A DNA stretch of 64,000 bases, taken from Streptomyces sp. RB17. Its GTDB lineage: Bacteria > Actinomycetota > Actinomycetes > Streptomycetales > Streptomycetaceae. The notes below the pieces were generated by a model, which saw nothing but the letters and a program-made list of their open reading frames with translations, searched no databases and was not told where the DNA came from. The DNA lies in NCBI RefSeq assembly GCF_009604455.1, contig NZ_WEGL01000004.1, positions 744,001-808,000 on the forward strand, written 5' to 3'. How positions within the stretch are numbered: position 1 is the first letter of the stretch; each line of letters opens with the position of its first letter. The translations under genes and the position numbers were made by a program. Below are positions 43,024 through 53,271 of the stretch, in pieces.

Positions 43024-43518
43024 GTGCCTCGCCCATTGGGAGAACTCGAAGACGCGGTCATGACGCGGGTGTGGAAGTGGAACCGCCCGGTGACCGTTCG
43101 AGAAGTCCTGGAAGACCTCCAGCAGGAACGCTCCCTCGCGTACACCACCGTGATGACGGTTTTGGACAATCTCCATCAGAAGGGCTGGGTGCGCCGCGAG
43201 GCGGAAGGGCGGGCCTATCGATATGAGGCCGTCTCGACGCGAGCCGCGTACGCCGCCGCCCTCATGAACGACGCCTGGTCGCAGAGCGACAACCCGGCAG
43301 CCGCTCTCGTCGCCTTCTTCGGGATGATGAGCGACGAACAGCGCCAGGCCCTACGGGACGCCGTACGCATCGTCCAGGGACCGGAAACCCAGGAAGCTCC
43401 CGAACCGCGGCAACAGGAAGCCGCGCGAGAGGAAGACCGGGAAGCCCCGGAACGGGAAGCGCCCGAAGCGCGGGAAGAGGAGAACCCCGGCTCGGCACCG
43501 GACGCGGACGGGCGATAG
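43024..43518 (+). CDS. BlaI/MecI/CopY-type repressor
   Basis: The 164-residue protein has a BlaI winged helix in residues 1-75: PLGELEDAVMTRVWKWNRPVTVREVLEDL, then LAYTTVMTVLDNLHQKGWVRRE as recognition helix and wing. A helical dimer part and an acidic Glu/Pro-rich tail (about 40 residues) follow. No BlaR-like sensor protease lies nearby. The GTG start follows TATTGT by 8 nt. Targets are unknown; cell-wall or respiratory genes are regulated by relatives in mycobacteria. Confidence 0.88.
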   Translation: MPRPLGELEDAVMTRVWKWNRPVTVREVLEDLQQERSLAYTTVMTVLDNLHQKGWVRREAEGRAYRYEAVSTRAAYAAALMNDAWSQSDNPAAALVAFFGMMSDEQRQALRDAVRIVQGPETQEAPEPRQQEAAREEDREAPEREAPEAREEENPGSAPDADGR

Positions 43519-43521
43519 CGT
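43516..43521 (+). promoter_or_regulatory. Putative -10 box of argA, within the blaI stop codon
   Basis: TAGCGT contains the TAG stop codon of the BlaI gene and lies 6 nt before the argA ATG, so argA may have its own leaderless mRNA. Confidence 0.45.
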
Positions 43522-43527
43522 CCGCTC

Positions 43528-44061
43528 ATGTCAGCAGAGCGCCCTGAAGTGTCCGCAAAAGCCATCACGGTCCGGCGCGCCCGGACCAGCGATGTCCCGG
43601 TGGTGCGCCGCCTCCTCGACGCCTACGCCCGTGACCGCATCCTGCTCGACAAAGCCACGGTCACGCTTTACGAAGACATCCAGGAGTTCTGGGTCGCAGA
43701 ACGCGACGACAACGCCGAGGTGGTCGGCTGCGGTGCGCTGCACGTCATGTGGGAGGACCTCGCGGAAGTCCGCACTCTCGCGGTGAAGCCCGGCCTCAAG
43801 GGCGCCGGTGTCGGTCATCAGTTGCTGGAGAAGTTGCTGCAGACCGCGCGCTGGCTCGGCGTTCGCCGGGTTTTCTGCCTGACCTTCGAAGTGGACTTCT
43901 TCGGGAAGCACGGCTTCGTGGAGATCGGCGAGACACCGGTCGACACCGATGTGTACGCGGAGCTGTTGCGTTCCTATGACGAGGGCGTCGCGGAGTTCCT
44001 GGGTCTCGAACGAGTGAAACCGAACACCTTGGGTAACAGCCGGATGCTTCTGCATCTGTGA
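43528..44061 (+). CDS. argA: Amino-acid N-acetyltransferase (short GNAT NAGS)
   Basis: The 177-residue protein matches the short, single-GNAT-domain N-acetylglutamate synthases of actinobacteria rather than the kinase-fused E. coli ArgA. VRRARTSDVPVVRRLLD opens the fold. VGCGALHVMWEDLAEVRTLAVKP and GVGHQLLEKLL form the acetyl-CoA site, and FFGKHGFVEI ends it. It would start arginine synthesis from glutamate. No other arg gene is in the window. Confidence 0.87.
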   Translation: MSAERPEVSAKAITVRRARTSDVPVVRRLLDAYARDRILLDKATVTLYEDIQEFWVAERDDNAEVVGCGALHVMWEDLAEVRTLAVKPGLKGAGVGHQLLEKLLQTARWLGVRRVFCLTFEVDFFGKHGFVEIGETPVDTDVYAELLRSYDEGVAEFLGLERVKPNTLGNSRMLLHL

Positions 44062-44187
44062 TCGTCATTGCCCCGGTGCCCTATGTCCGAAACGCGCATG
44101 TTTCCGGGCGGAGGCGGTCCGTCGGTCCTCTACCCGTCCTCTCCCAGGGGTTTGTGTTTTTCCGGCAAAAGCGGTTTGCTTTCCGAC

Positions 44188-44209
44188 GTACTGCAGTACT
44201 GCATATAAC
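44188..44209 (+). promoter_or_regulatory. Candidate lsr2 promoter/operator
   Basis: A perfect 12-bp palindrome GTACTGCAGTAC (44188-44199) is followed directly by the -10-like TATAAC (44204-44209). A weak TTTCCG lies 18 bp before the -10. The 215-bp leader region is the most AT-rich of this part of the window, which would suit autoregulation by Lsr2. Confidence 0.4.
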
Positions 44210-44276
44210 AGGGGCGGCGAAACGGCGGGACGCCGCAGAGCCCTGGTCCTCAACGTTATCGATGAAAGGAAATCCG

Positions 44277-44612
44277 GTGGCACAGAAGGTTCAGGTCCTT
44301 CTTGTCGACGACCTCGACGGCGGCGAGGCGGACGAGACCGTGACGTTCGCGCTGGACGGCAAGACGTACGAGATCGATCTCACGACCACCAATGCGGACA
44401 AGCTGCGCGGCCTTCTCGATCCCTATGTGAAGGGCGGTCGTCGTACCGGTGGCCGTGCGTCGGGCGGACGCGGAAAGGCGCGTGCCGCTTCCGGTGGCAG
44501 CCAGGACACCGCGGCGATCCGCGCCTGGGCGAAGGAGAACGGTTACGAGGTCAACGACCGCGGTCGTGTTCCCGCGACCATTCGCGAGGCCTACGAGAAG
44601 GCCAACGGCTGA
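44277..44612 (+). CDS. lsr2: Lsr2 nucleoid-associated xenogeneic silencer
   Basis: The 111-residue protein is a full-length Lsr2. The N-terminal dimer domain is VQVLLVDDLDGGEADETVTFALDGKTYEIDL; a Gly/Arg linker follows. The DNA-binding domain has IRAWAKENGYEV and the minor-groove R95-G-R97 hook in NDRGRVP. It silences AT-rich acquired genes and shapes the chromosome. GTG start with AAAGGA 6 nt upstream. Its last 22 bp overlap the 3' end of the convergent SCO3374-family gene. Confidence 0.95.
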   Translation: MAQKVQVLLVDDLDGGEADETVTFALDGKTYEIDLTTTNADKLRGLLDPYVKGGRRTGGRASGGRGKARAASGGSQDTAAIRAWAKENGYEVNDRGRVPATIREAYEKANG

Positions 44613-45250
44613 TCCCGCCGGCAGGCGGTCGGCAGTCCCGCGCGCGGGCGCCGCAGCCGGACCCGGTGGCACTGCGCTGCCACCGTGTCCAGCAGTCGTA
44701 CGAGATCGGGGGCGCCCTTCTCGCGCCCCAGGGCCGGCATCGCCGGCAGCGAGGCCTCGACCTCGCCTCCGGGCCCAGGGGGCCGCAGCCACACGGCGGC
44801 CCCCTGCACGGACCCGGCCCGCACGAACCCCTCGGACCCGGTCGCCGGCGGGACCGGTGCCTCCATCGCGTCGCCCGCCCCCAGGACCCGCAGGTCGAGG
44901 GCCACGGCGCTCCACTCCAGCCAGTCCAGCAACCCCGGCAGCTCCTCCGCGCTGCCCGCGGCCACCAGCAGCTCCATCCGGTCGCCCCGAAGGGCCACCG
45001 GAGAGCCCGGCGCGAGATGCCGGAGCGCCCCCGCGCCCGCCTCGGCCGGCACGTCCAGGACGTCGAACCGCACCCCGGTGAGCAGCCGCAGCGGCCGTCC
45101 GGGCACTGTCGCCCAGCCCAGATCGTTCTCGTACCAGTGCCGGACCCGGGCATCCGGGCCGTCCGGAAGACCACCGGTGTCCGGTACGTCCGGATCGAGA
45201 GGACGACGAGGAAGGGGGACCGTTGAGGCCGTGGGGACCGAGCCAACCAT
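44591..45250 (-). CDS. SCO3374-family protein
   Basis: The 219-residue protein resembles the Streptomyces SCO3374 family, which lies next to lsr2. RHWYENDLGWATVPGRPLRLLTGVRFDVLDVPAEAG recalls the start of DNA primase/polymerase (prim-pol) domains, but no catalytic acidic triad is obvious. The end (from about residue 135) is less conserved. The start ATG 45250 has no strong ribosome site; the frame is open upstream without coding bias. It ends inside lsr2 and is divergent from clpC. Confidence 0.75.
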   Translation of the reverse strand: MVGSVPTASTVPLPRRPLDPDVPDTGGLPDGPDARVRHWYENDLGWATVPGRPLRLLTGVRFDVLDVPAEAGAGALRHLAPGSPVALRGDRMELLVAAGSAEELPGLLDWLEWSAVALDLRVLGAGDAMEAPVPPATGSEGFVRAGSVQGAAVWLRPPGPGGEVEASLPAMPALGREKGAPDLVRLLDTVAAQCHRVRLRRPRAGLPTACRRDQPLAFS

Positions 45251-45356
45251 GTCAAGTGCAACCGCCGAAGCATCCGCCGGGTTACGCTGCGTGTCAGATT
45301 GATCGCGCAGAGTGCCGAAAGAGGGGGCGCGCGGGGGTGCGGGGAGGCGCAAGGTT

Positions 45357-45370
45357 GTTCGCCCATAGCG
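45357..45370 (+). promoter_or_regulatory. ClgR-type box 1 upstream of clpC
   Basis: GTTCGC-CCATA-GCG is a perfect match to the ClgR operator GTTCGC-N5-GCG described in Streptomyces for clp and lon genes. Confidence 0.65.
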
Positions 45371-45462
45371 GAGGGAACCGGTGCGCGCCGCATGGAGTGT
45401 CAGTCCCGGCGGGTAAGACATGCCTAGTGGGAGGGGACGACACGCAGGACGGGCCGTCTCAC

Positions 45463-45476
45463 GTTCGCCATCGGCG
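45463..45476 (+). promoter_or_regulatory. ClgR-type box 2 upstream of clpC
   Basis: GTTCGC-CATCG-GCG is a second perfect match, 106 bp closer to clpC (about 205 bp before its start codon). Confidence 0.65.
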
Positions 45477-45680
45477 TACTGGCGATGGGGGTAACTGCCT
45501 GGCCTGCGGGAACATCGTCTCGCACCATCGGGTTGGAGCAGATGTCGGCGCACACGGTCAGGAGGCCATCGACGGTGTCGGCAGTTGGAATGAGCGGTCC
45601 CCGCTTGCGGGACTAAGCTGCGGAAGGACAGGGAGGGGAAGTTCCCCCCACTGCCTGACCGCTCTGAGGAGCGATTAACG

Positions 45681-48206
<2,526 letters not shown>

Positions 48207-48230
48207 GCCTCCGGCGGAATGGCCGAACGA

Positions 48231-48262
48231 AAGGGGCCGGTGCTGCACAGCACCGGCCCCTT
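48231..48262 (+). terminator. Terminator of clpC
   Basis: AAGGGGCCGGTGCTG (48231-48245) and its exact complement (48248-48262) form a 15-bp perfect stem, 25 bp after the clpC stop codon and 25 bp before the end of the convergent phosphatase gene. It can serve both genes. Confidence 0.85.
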
Positions 48263-48286
48263 CCGCATGCCCGCGAACGCAGTGAC

Positions 48287-48904
48287 CTACGACAACTGCC
48301 CGTTGTAGTCCGGCAGTTTGAAGGTCTTCTCGGCGTGGCCGCCGGAAAGGTCGGTGGCACTGTTGCCGATGTTCGCGATGATCGTGTAGCCCTTGTTCTC
48401 GATGTCGACGCGCTGGGCGGTCTTGTAGGCGGCGACATCCTTGAACAGGTCGAACAGGCCGCGGACATAGAGGCCGGAGACGTCGTAGCCGTCGTGTTCG
48501 AGGTTGTACTCGGTGGGCAGGTAGATGATGCCCGGGCGCGCCGTGACGAAGAACAGCGAGACGCCGTGCTCCTGGGCGTACTGCGCGACGTTCAGGACCG
48601 GCTTGTTGGCCGGCTGCGGGTAGCTGAAGCCGAAGTCGGTCTCCAGCGTGGTGTTGTCGATGTCGAAGACGATCGCCTGCTTCTCGCCCGGCCCGGCGTC
48701 GGCGATCCGCTCCTTCAGGTACGGCAGTGCCTGGTCCATCACGGCCTGGCAGTCCTTCTGCCAGGTGGCGTAGTCCACCTTGGCGGTGGTGCTGCTCGTG
48801 GTCGCCGTGTCGTCCGCCGCGTGGGCCGGGGCGGCCATCGCGGCCAGGGCGGCCACTGAGACGGCGGTTGCGGAAATGCGGAGCGCCCAGGGGCGTCTGG
48901 TCAT
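48287..48904 (-). CDS. Secreted HAD acid phosphatase (class III/B type)
   Basis: The 205-residue protein has a signal peptide (basic start, hydrophobic core to AAPAHA near residue 30). The HAD domain has motif I DIDNTTLETDF, motif II in FFVTARP and a later NIGNSATDL region. It is like secreted class B/P5-type acid phosphatases that release phosphate from organic esters. The ATG at 48904 is chosen because it starts a typical signal sequence; GTG 48934 is upstream. Confidence 0.88.
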   Translation of the reverse strand: MTRRPWALRISATAVSVAALAAMAAPAHAADDTATTSSTTAKVDYATWQKDCQAVMDQALPYLKERIADAGPGEKQAIVFDIDNTTLETDFGFSYPQPANKPVLNVAQYAQEHGVSLFFVTARPGIIYLPTEYNLEHDGYDVSGLYVRGLFDLFKDVAAYKTAQRVDIENKGYTIIANIGNSATDLSGGHAEKTFKLPDYNGQLS

Positions 48905-49290
48905 CGGTGGGGGTCCTCTCACGTCCGTACGCAAGCCTGAAATGTCAGGGGCATGATCTGAGGTGAGGGTGGCGCGAGGGGAACCGTAGGGTTACTGAAC
49001 GGTAGGTGACCAGAGGTGTGCGTCACATTTCCACGATCGCCGCATTGGGTCGCCGGTGATATGCCGCACAGGCGATATGTCCCTTACTAGCTCGGATAGT
49101 GGGATTGATCCGCCGGTAAATCCGCCAGGTAAAGAGAGCTTCAAGGGCAAGTAAAGGGGCGCATCTACTACTGAACGCCGTAGACGAGGCGTTTTGGTGC
49201 GGGCAGGGTGCCGGGTTATCCAGGATTGGCCGCTCGGTGGAACGACCGTTCACCGGGTGGCGATTCTGCCCCCGACTCCACGAGGTTTCG
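48905..49290. other. 386-bp divergent intergenic region, AT-richer
   Basis: The middle (about 49040-49200) is visibly lower in GC than the surroundings. It holds CCGCCGGTAAA (49110-49120) repeated as CCGCC-a-GGTAAA (49122-49133), and two GG(T/C)GATATG copies near 49055 and 49071. I looked for a ydaO-type c-di-AMP riboswitch, common before wall hydrolase genes, and could not see its conserved core. Confidence 0.5.
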
Positions 49291-49842
49291 ATGTCCCCGC
49301 GCGTCACGTCCCGTTCTTCCCGTACGTCCTCGCTCCGTTCCCGCGTGGCCGTCCTGGCCGCCGGAACCGCGGCCGCGGCCGTGCTGGGGACCGGAGTCGC
49401 GAGCGCCGCCGCACCCTCCGCGGCCTCCTGGGTCCACCCGGTGAAGCCGTACACGCTCTCCGCGAGCTTCGCGCAGGCCGGCAGCCACTGGGGCGCCAGG
49501 CACAGTGGCCAGGACTTCGCCGTACCGACCGGCACCGACGTCGTCGCCGCGCACGGCGGCACCGTCGTCAAGGCCGGCCCGGGCGGCGCCGGTGACGGCG
49601 CGGCGTACGGCAACGCCGTTGTCATCTCGCACGGCAACGGCGCTTACACGCAGTACGCGCACCTGTCCCGGATCGACGTCAAGGCCGGCCAGATCGTCAA
49701 GACCGGCCAGCACATCGCCCGGTCCGGCTCCACCGGCAACTCCACCGGCCCGCACCTGCACTTCGAGGTCCGCAAGACCCCGCACCACGGCTCCGCCGTC
49801 GACCCGGTCGCCTTCCTGCGGGCCAAGGGCATCAGCCTCTGA
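49291..49842 (+). CDS. Secreted M23 family peptidase (LytM domain)
   Basis: The 183-residue protein has a signal peptide (Arg/Ser-rich start, hydrophobic core, cleavage near GVASAAA) and one M23 domain. The zinc ligands are in HSGQDFAVP (His and Asp, near residue 75) and HLHFEV (near residue 160), with the HLSRIDVKAGQ stretch between. It should cut peptide bridges in peptidoglycan. GAGG lies 5 nt before the ATG. There is no cell-wall-binding domain, so it is a minimal enzyme. Confidence 0.92.
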   Translation: MSPRVTSRSSRTSSLRSRVAVLAAGTAAAAVLGTGVASAAAPSAASWVHPVKPYTLSASFAQAGSHWGARHSGQDFAVPTGTDVVAAHGGTVVKAGPGGAGDGAAYGNAVVISHGNGAYTQYAHLSRIDVKAGQIVKTGQHIARSGSTGNSTGPHLHFEVRKTPHHGSAVDPVAFLRAKGISL

Positions 49843-49843
49843 G

Positions 49844-50443
49844 TCAGTCCTGCCGGCGTGCGTGTTCGTGCGCCTGGGTGATCAGGTCCAGGGCGACTTC
49901 GAGGACTGTCGTGCGCTTCTTCTCGAAGTCGCCTTCGAGGTCCTGCATCAGGAACATCCCCGCGTGCAGGGTGAACAGCGCGCTGACCGAGCGCACCTGG
50001 TCGACGAGCTCGGCCTTCGGGTCGATGAGGATGTCCCGCAGATCGCGCATCCGGTCTTTGAAGATGTCGCCGATGCGCAGGTCCCGGACCGTGCCCTGGT
50101 TGTCGTGCATGAAGCGGAAGAGCGGTTCGGCGTCGGCCAGCACGCGGCTGTAGCGCCGTACCATCTCCTGCTTGGTCTGAAGGGTGGGCGGCTGGCTGCG
50201 GCCCCACTCGATCAGGTCCTCGATCGGCTTCGTCAGATCCTCGAAGAGGCTGACGATGATCTCTTCCTTCGTCTTGAAGTGGTAGTACAGGGCCGCCTTC
50301 GTGACGTCGAGACGCTCGGCGATCTCGCGCAGCGAGGTCTTCTCGTAGCCCTGCTCCGCGAAGAGTTCGAGCGCCACGTCCTGGATGCGCTGGCGGGTGT
50401 TGCCGCGGCGCTGTTGCTTCGTGCCGTCCATGGTGACGCCCAT
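49844..50443 (-). CDS. TetR-family repressor of the adjacent MFS pump
   Basis: The 199-residue protein has a TetR helix-turn-helix (RQRIQDVALELFAEQGYEKTSLREIAERLDVTKAALYYHFKTKEEI) and a helical ligand domain. AAGGAG lies 7 nt before the ATG at 50443. It is divergent from the efflux gene and a large inverted repeat between them is the likely operator. It probably represses both genes until a drug binds. Confidence 0.93.
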   Translation of the reverse strand: MGVTMDGTKQQRRGNTRQRIQDVALELFAEQGYEKTSLREIAERLDVTKAALYYHFKTKEEIIVSLFEDLTKPIEDLIEWGRSQPPTLQTKQEMVRRYSRVLADAEPLFRFMHDNQGTVRDLRIGDIFKDRMRDLRDILIDPKAELVDQVRSVSALFTLHAGMFLMQDLEGDFEKKRTTVLEVALDLITQAHEHARRQD

Positions 50444-50470
50444 CCTCGTACTCCTTGCGCTCCCGCGGAA

Positions 50471-50540
50471 ACTTACTTGACGACCGGCTAGTGGCAGGCT
50501 ACCTTCCCAGTGTACTGAACTAGCCGGGCGGCAAGTAAGT
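50471..50540. promoter_or_regulatory. tetR/MFS operator-promoter region
   Basis: ACTTACTTG (50471-50479) and CCGGCTAGT (50484-50492) are mirrored by ACTAGCCGG (50519-50527) and CAAGTAAGT (50532-50540). The two arms are nested inverted copies. TTGACG (50477-50482) and TACCTT (50500-50505), 17 bp apart, form a good promoter for the MFS gene overlapping the left arm. Confidence 0.75.
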
Positions 50541-50566
50541 AGCCGCCGCAGGGGGAATGGGAAGAG

Positions 50567-52147
50567 ATGGCGGACACGGTCGAAAGCGTCATGGAAAGCA
50601 AACCGGAGGGCAAACAGCCCAAGAGCGTGCGAGTGGTCCTGCTCGCACTCATGATCGCGATGATGCTCGCGATGCTCGACAACATGATCGTGGGTACGGC
50701 GATGCCGACGATCGTGGGCGAGCTGGGCGGCCTGGAGCACCTGTCCTGGGTGGTCACCGGCTACACCCTCGCCACCGCCGCCTCCACCCCGATCTGGGGC
50801 AAGCTCGGTGACATGTTCGGGCGCAAGGGCTCGTTCCTCACCTCGATCGTGATCTTCCTGATCGGCTCGGCGCTCAGCGGCATGGCCCAGAACATGGGCG
50901 AGCTCATCGGCTTCCGGGCCGTACAGGGCCTGGGTGCCGGCGGTCTGATGGTCGGCGTCATGGCGATCATCGGCGATCTGATCCCGCCGCGGGAGCGCGG
51001 CAAGTACACGGGCATGATGGCCGGCGTCATGGCGCTGGCGATGATCGGCGGCCCGCTGGTCGGCGGCACCATCACCGACAACTGGGGCTGGCGCTGGTCC
51101 TTCTACATCAACCTGCCGCTCGGGGCCGTGGCCCTCGCGCTGGTCACCGCCGTACTGCACCTGCCGAAGAAGCGGTCGCAGGCGCGCATCGACTACCTGG
51201 GTGTCGCGCTGCTGACCGTCGGCATCACCGCGATCGTGCTGGTCACCACCTGGGGCGGCAGCGAGTACGCCTGGACCTCCGCGCGGATCATGGAGCTGAC
51301 CAGCATCGGCGTCGTCGCGCTGATCGGCTTCGTGTGGTGGCAGACCAGGGCCACCGAGCCGGTCGTACCGCTGCACATGTTCCGCAGCCGCAACTTCACG
51401 CTGATGTCCGTCATCGGCTTCATCACCGGCTTCGTGATGTTCGGCGCCACGCTCTACCTGCCGCTGTACCAGCAGTCGGTGCAGGGCGCCTCCGCGACCA
51501 ACTCCGGTCTGCTGCTCCTGCCGATGCTCGGTGCGATGCTCGTGACCTCGATGGTCGCGGGCCGGGTCACCACCAACAGCGGCCGCTACAAGATCTTCCC
51601 GATCGTCGGCGGTGCGCTGATGATCGTCGGGCTGTATCTGCTGTCGCTGATGGACACGGGTACGACCCGGCTGACCTCCGGCATCTACATGGCCGTGCTG
51701 GGTCTGGGCATGGGCTGCCTGATGCAGATCACCATGCTGGTGGCGCAGAACAGCGTGGAGATGAAGGACATGGGCGTCGCGTCGTCGTCCACGACCCTGT
51801 TCCGTACGCTCGGCTCCTCCTTCGGTGTGGCCATCATGGGCGCGCTGTTCAACGACCGGGTCAAGCACGTGATGGCCGAGCGGGCCGGTGCGCTGGGCAA
51901 GGGCGTCACCGAGAAGTCCGCGGCGCTGGACGCGAAGCACCTGAAGATGCTGCCGGCCCCGGTCCGGGACGCGTACCAGTACGCGGTGTCCGCCGGTACG
52001 CACTCGGCGTTCCTGCTGGGCGCGGGGATCGCGGTGCTCGTGCTGGCCGCGGCGGTGTTCGTGAAGGAGGTTCCGCTCAAGGGCGCGATGCCTTCGGCGA
52101 AGAGCGACGAGGACGCGGCTCCGGTGCAGGTCGTCGAGGCGGTCTGA
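50567..52147 (+). CDS. MFS multidrug transporter, DHA2 (14-helix) type
   Basis: The 526-residue protein has about 14 membrane helices and is of the EmrB/QacA type. Motif A is GKLGDMFGRKG near residue 84, motif C is MIGGPLVGG near 165, and the conserved acidic residue of helix 1 is in MLDNMIVGTAMP. It should export drugs by proton antiport. A soluble C-terminal segment of about 25 acidic residues follows the last helix. The divergent TetR gene and operator give drug-inducible control. Confidence 0.94.
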   Translation: MADTVESVMESKPEGKQPKSVRVVLLALMIAMMLAMLDNMIVGTAMPTIVGELGGLEHLSWVVTGYTLATAASTPIWGKLGDMFGRKGSFLTSIVIFLIGSALSGMAQNMGELIGFRAVQGLGAGGLMVGVMAIIGDLIPPRERGKYTGMMAGVMALAMIGGPLVGGTITDNWGWRWSFYINLPLGAVALALVTAVLHLPKKRSQARIDYLGVALLTVGITAIVLVTTWGGSEYAWTSARIMELTSIGVVALIGFVWWQTRATEPVVPLHMFRSRNFTLMSVIGFITGFVMFGATLYLPLYQQSVQGASATNSGLLLLPMLGAMLVTSMVAGRVTTNSGRYKIFPIVGGALMIVGLYLLSLMDTGTTRLTSGIYMAVLGLGMGCLMQITMLVAQNSVEMKDMGVASSSTTLFRTLGSSFGVAIMGALFNDRVKHVMAERAGALGKGVTEKSAALDAKHLKMLPAPVRDAYQYAVSAGTHSAFLLGAGIAVLVLAAAVFVKEVPLKGAMPSAKSDEDAAPVQVVEAV

Positions 52148-52162
52148 GGCTCACCTGAACTG

Positions 52163-52202
52163 AAGACCCCGGGTCGGTGTCCGCCCCCGGGGTCTTCTTC
52201 TT
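52163..52202 (+). terminator. Terminator of the MFS gene
   Basis: AAGACCCCGGG (52163-52173) and its complement (52186-52196) form an 11-bp stem followed by CTTCTTT, one of the few T-rich ends in the window. Confidence 0.8.
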
Positions 52203-52243
52203 TGCCCGTGGCGTTGTCAGTGCCCCGTGTCACCATCGGCTGC

Positions 52244-52714
52244 ATGGACAAAGTGCGGCGGCTGCGTCTGGCCAAGGACGCTATGGACCGGGACTGGGCG
52301 GACCCCGGTCTCGATCTGGACGCCGTGGCGGCCTGCGCCGGGTACTCGCGGTATCACTTCCTGCGCGCCTTCAAGGACGTCTACGGCGAGACGCCGGGCC
52401 AGTATCTGACCCACCGGCGGATCGAGCGCGCCGCGGAGATGCTGCGCTGCGCCAGCCTCACCGTGACCGAGATCTGCACCCTGGTCGGCTTCAGCAGCCT
52501 CGGCACGTTCTCCGCCCGTTTCAAGGCCCGCACCGGACTCACCCCGAGCGAGTACCGCGCGCGGCACGTGGGGCGCGGGGCCTCTCTGATACCCGGGTGC
52601 TACGCCATGCTCTGGGCCGGCGGATTCAGCACCGCAAGATCGGAGAAGCGGTCCGGCGCCGGTCCTGCCTACCGTGACGAGAGGGAATCCGCCGACAGGA
52701 GAGCAGAAACATGA
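52244..52714 (+). CDS. AraC-family regulator (DNA-binding domain only)
   Basis: The 156-residue protein consists mainly of the AraC double helix-turn-helix (residues 15-110). LDLDAVAACAGYSRYHFLRAFKDVYGETPGQYL and LTVTEICTLVGFSSLGTFSARFKARTGLTPSEY are both intact. A 45-residue tail follows. It lacks the usual ligand domain. It overlaps the VOC gene by 4 bp (ATGA), so the two work together, possibly in response to a toxic compound bound by the VOC protein. The start is uncertain for lack of a ribosome site. Confidence 0.88.
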   Translation: MDKVRRLRLAKDAMDRDWADPGLDLDAVAACAGYSRYHFLRAFKDVYGETPGQYLTHRRIERAAEMLRCASLTVTEICTLVGFSSLGTFSARFKARTGLTPSEYRARHVGRGASLIPGCYAMLWAGGFSTARSEKRSGAGPAYRDERESADRRAET

Positions 52715-53157
52715 TCAAGGGGCTTGCCATCACCACCGTCTGGGTGCTGGACCAGGACCGGGCCAAGGAGTTCTACACCCAGAAGCTGGGGCTCGAGGTC
52801 CGCACGGACATGACCATGGGGGAGGGCGGTGCGCGCTGGCTGACCGTCGGCGCCCCCGGCCAGCCCGACGTGGAGCTGACGCTCATGGTGCCGGGGCCGC
52901 CCGCGATGGACCCCGAGTCAGCCGGGATGATGCGGACGCTCGTCGCCAAGGGGGCGCTCGGCGCAGGGGTGTTGGTGACGGACGACATCCACGGCGACTA
53001 CAAGAAGCTCAAGGACCGTGGGGTGGAGTTCCTCCAGGAGCCTCAGGAGCGGCCGTACGGCACGGAGGCGCTCTTCCGGGACGACTCCGGCAACTGGTTC
53101 TCCTTCACCCAGCGGCGGGAGGGCGGGCTGGATCTGGAGCGCGACTGGGCTTGCTGA
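52711..53157 (+). CDS. VOC/glyoxalase-like protein
   Basis: The 148-residue protein has two beta-alpha-beta-beta-beta units of the vicinal oxygen chelate fold: TTVWVLDQDRAKEFYTQKLGLEV at the start and GVEFLQEPQERPYGTEALFRDDSGNWFSF at the end. Members are glyoxalases, dioxygenases or antibiotic-binding proteins. The EALFRDDSGNWF segment fits dioxygenase or bleomycin-resistance relatives. It is translationally coupled to the AraC-type regulator upstream. Confidence 0.9.
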   Translation: MIKGLAITTVWVLDQDRAKEFYTQKLGLEVRTDMTMGEGGARWLTVGAPGQPDVELTLMVPGPPAMDPESAGMMRTLVAKGALGAGVLVTDDIHGDYKKLKDRGVEFLQEPQERPYGTEALFRDDSGNWFSFTQRREGGLDLERDWAC

Positions 53158-53271
53158 GGGCCTCATGACTCGGGGCGCTCTGCGGTCCGGTGGCCGGGGC
53201 GCCGTCGTGACCGGTCACGCGCACGCGGCGGACCGCACTCGGTACAGCCCCGTGCCCCTGCTGAGCCCTTG

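Larger units (their letters stand above)
45251..45680. other. 430-bp control region of clpC
   Basis: This long region between the divergent SCO3374-family gene and clpC holds no convincing gene. It contains two GTTCGC-N5-GCG boxes and, nearer clpC, GC hairpins (around 45598-45612 and 45630-45650). GAGGAG lies 9 nt before the clpC ATG. The clpC transcript probably has a long leader. Confidence 0.65.

Noticed and set aside
48905..49290. ydaO-type c-di-AMP riboswitch before the M23 peptidase gene
   Set aside because: Expected from context (wall hydrolase, DisA nearby), but the conserved core segments of the riboswitch are not visible in this region.
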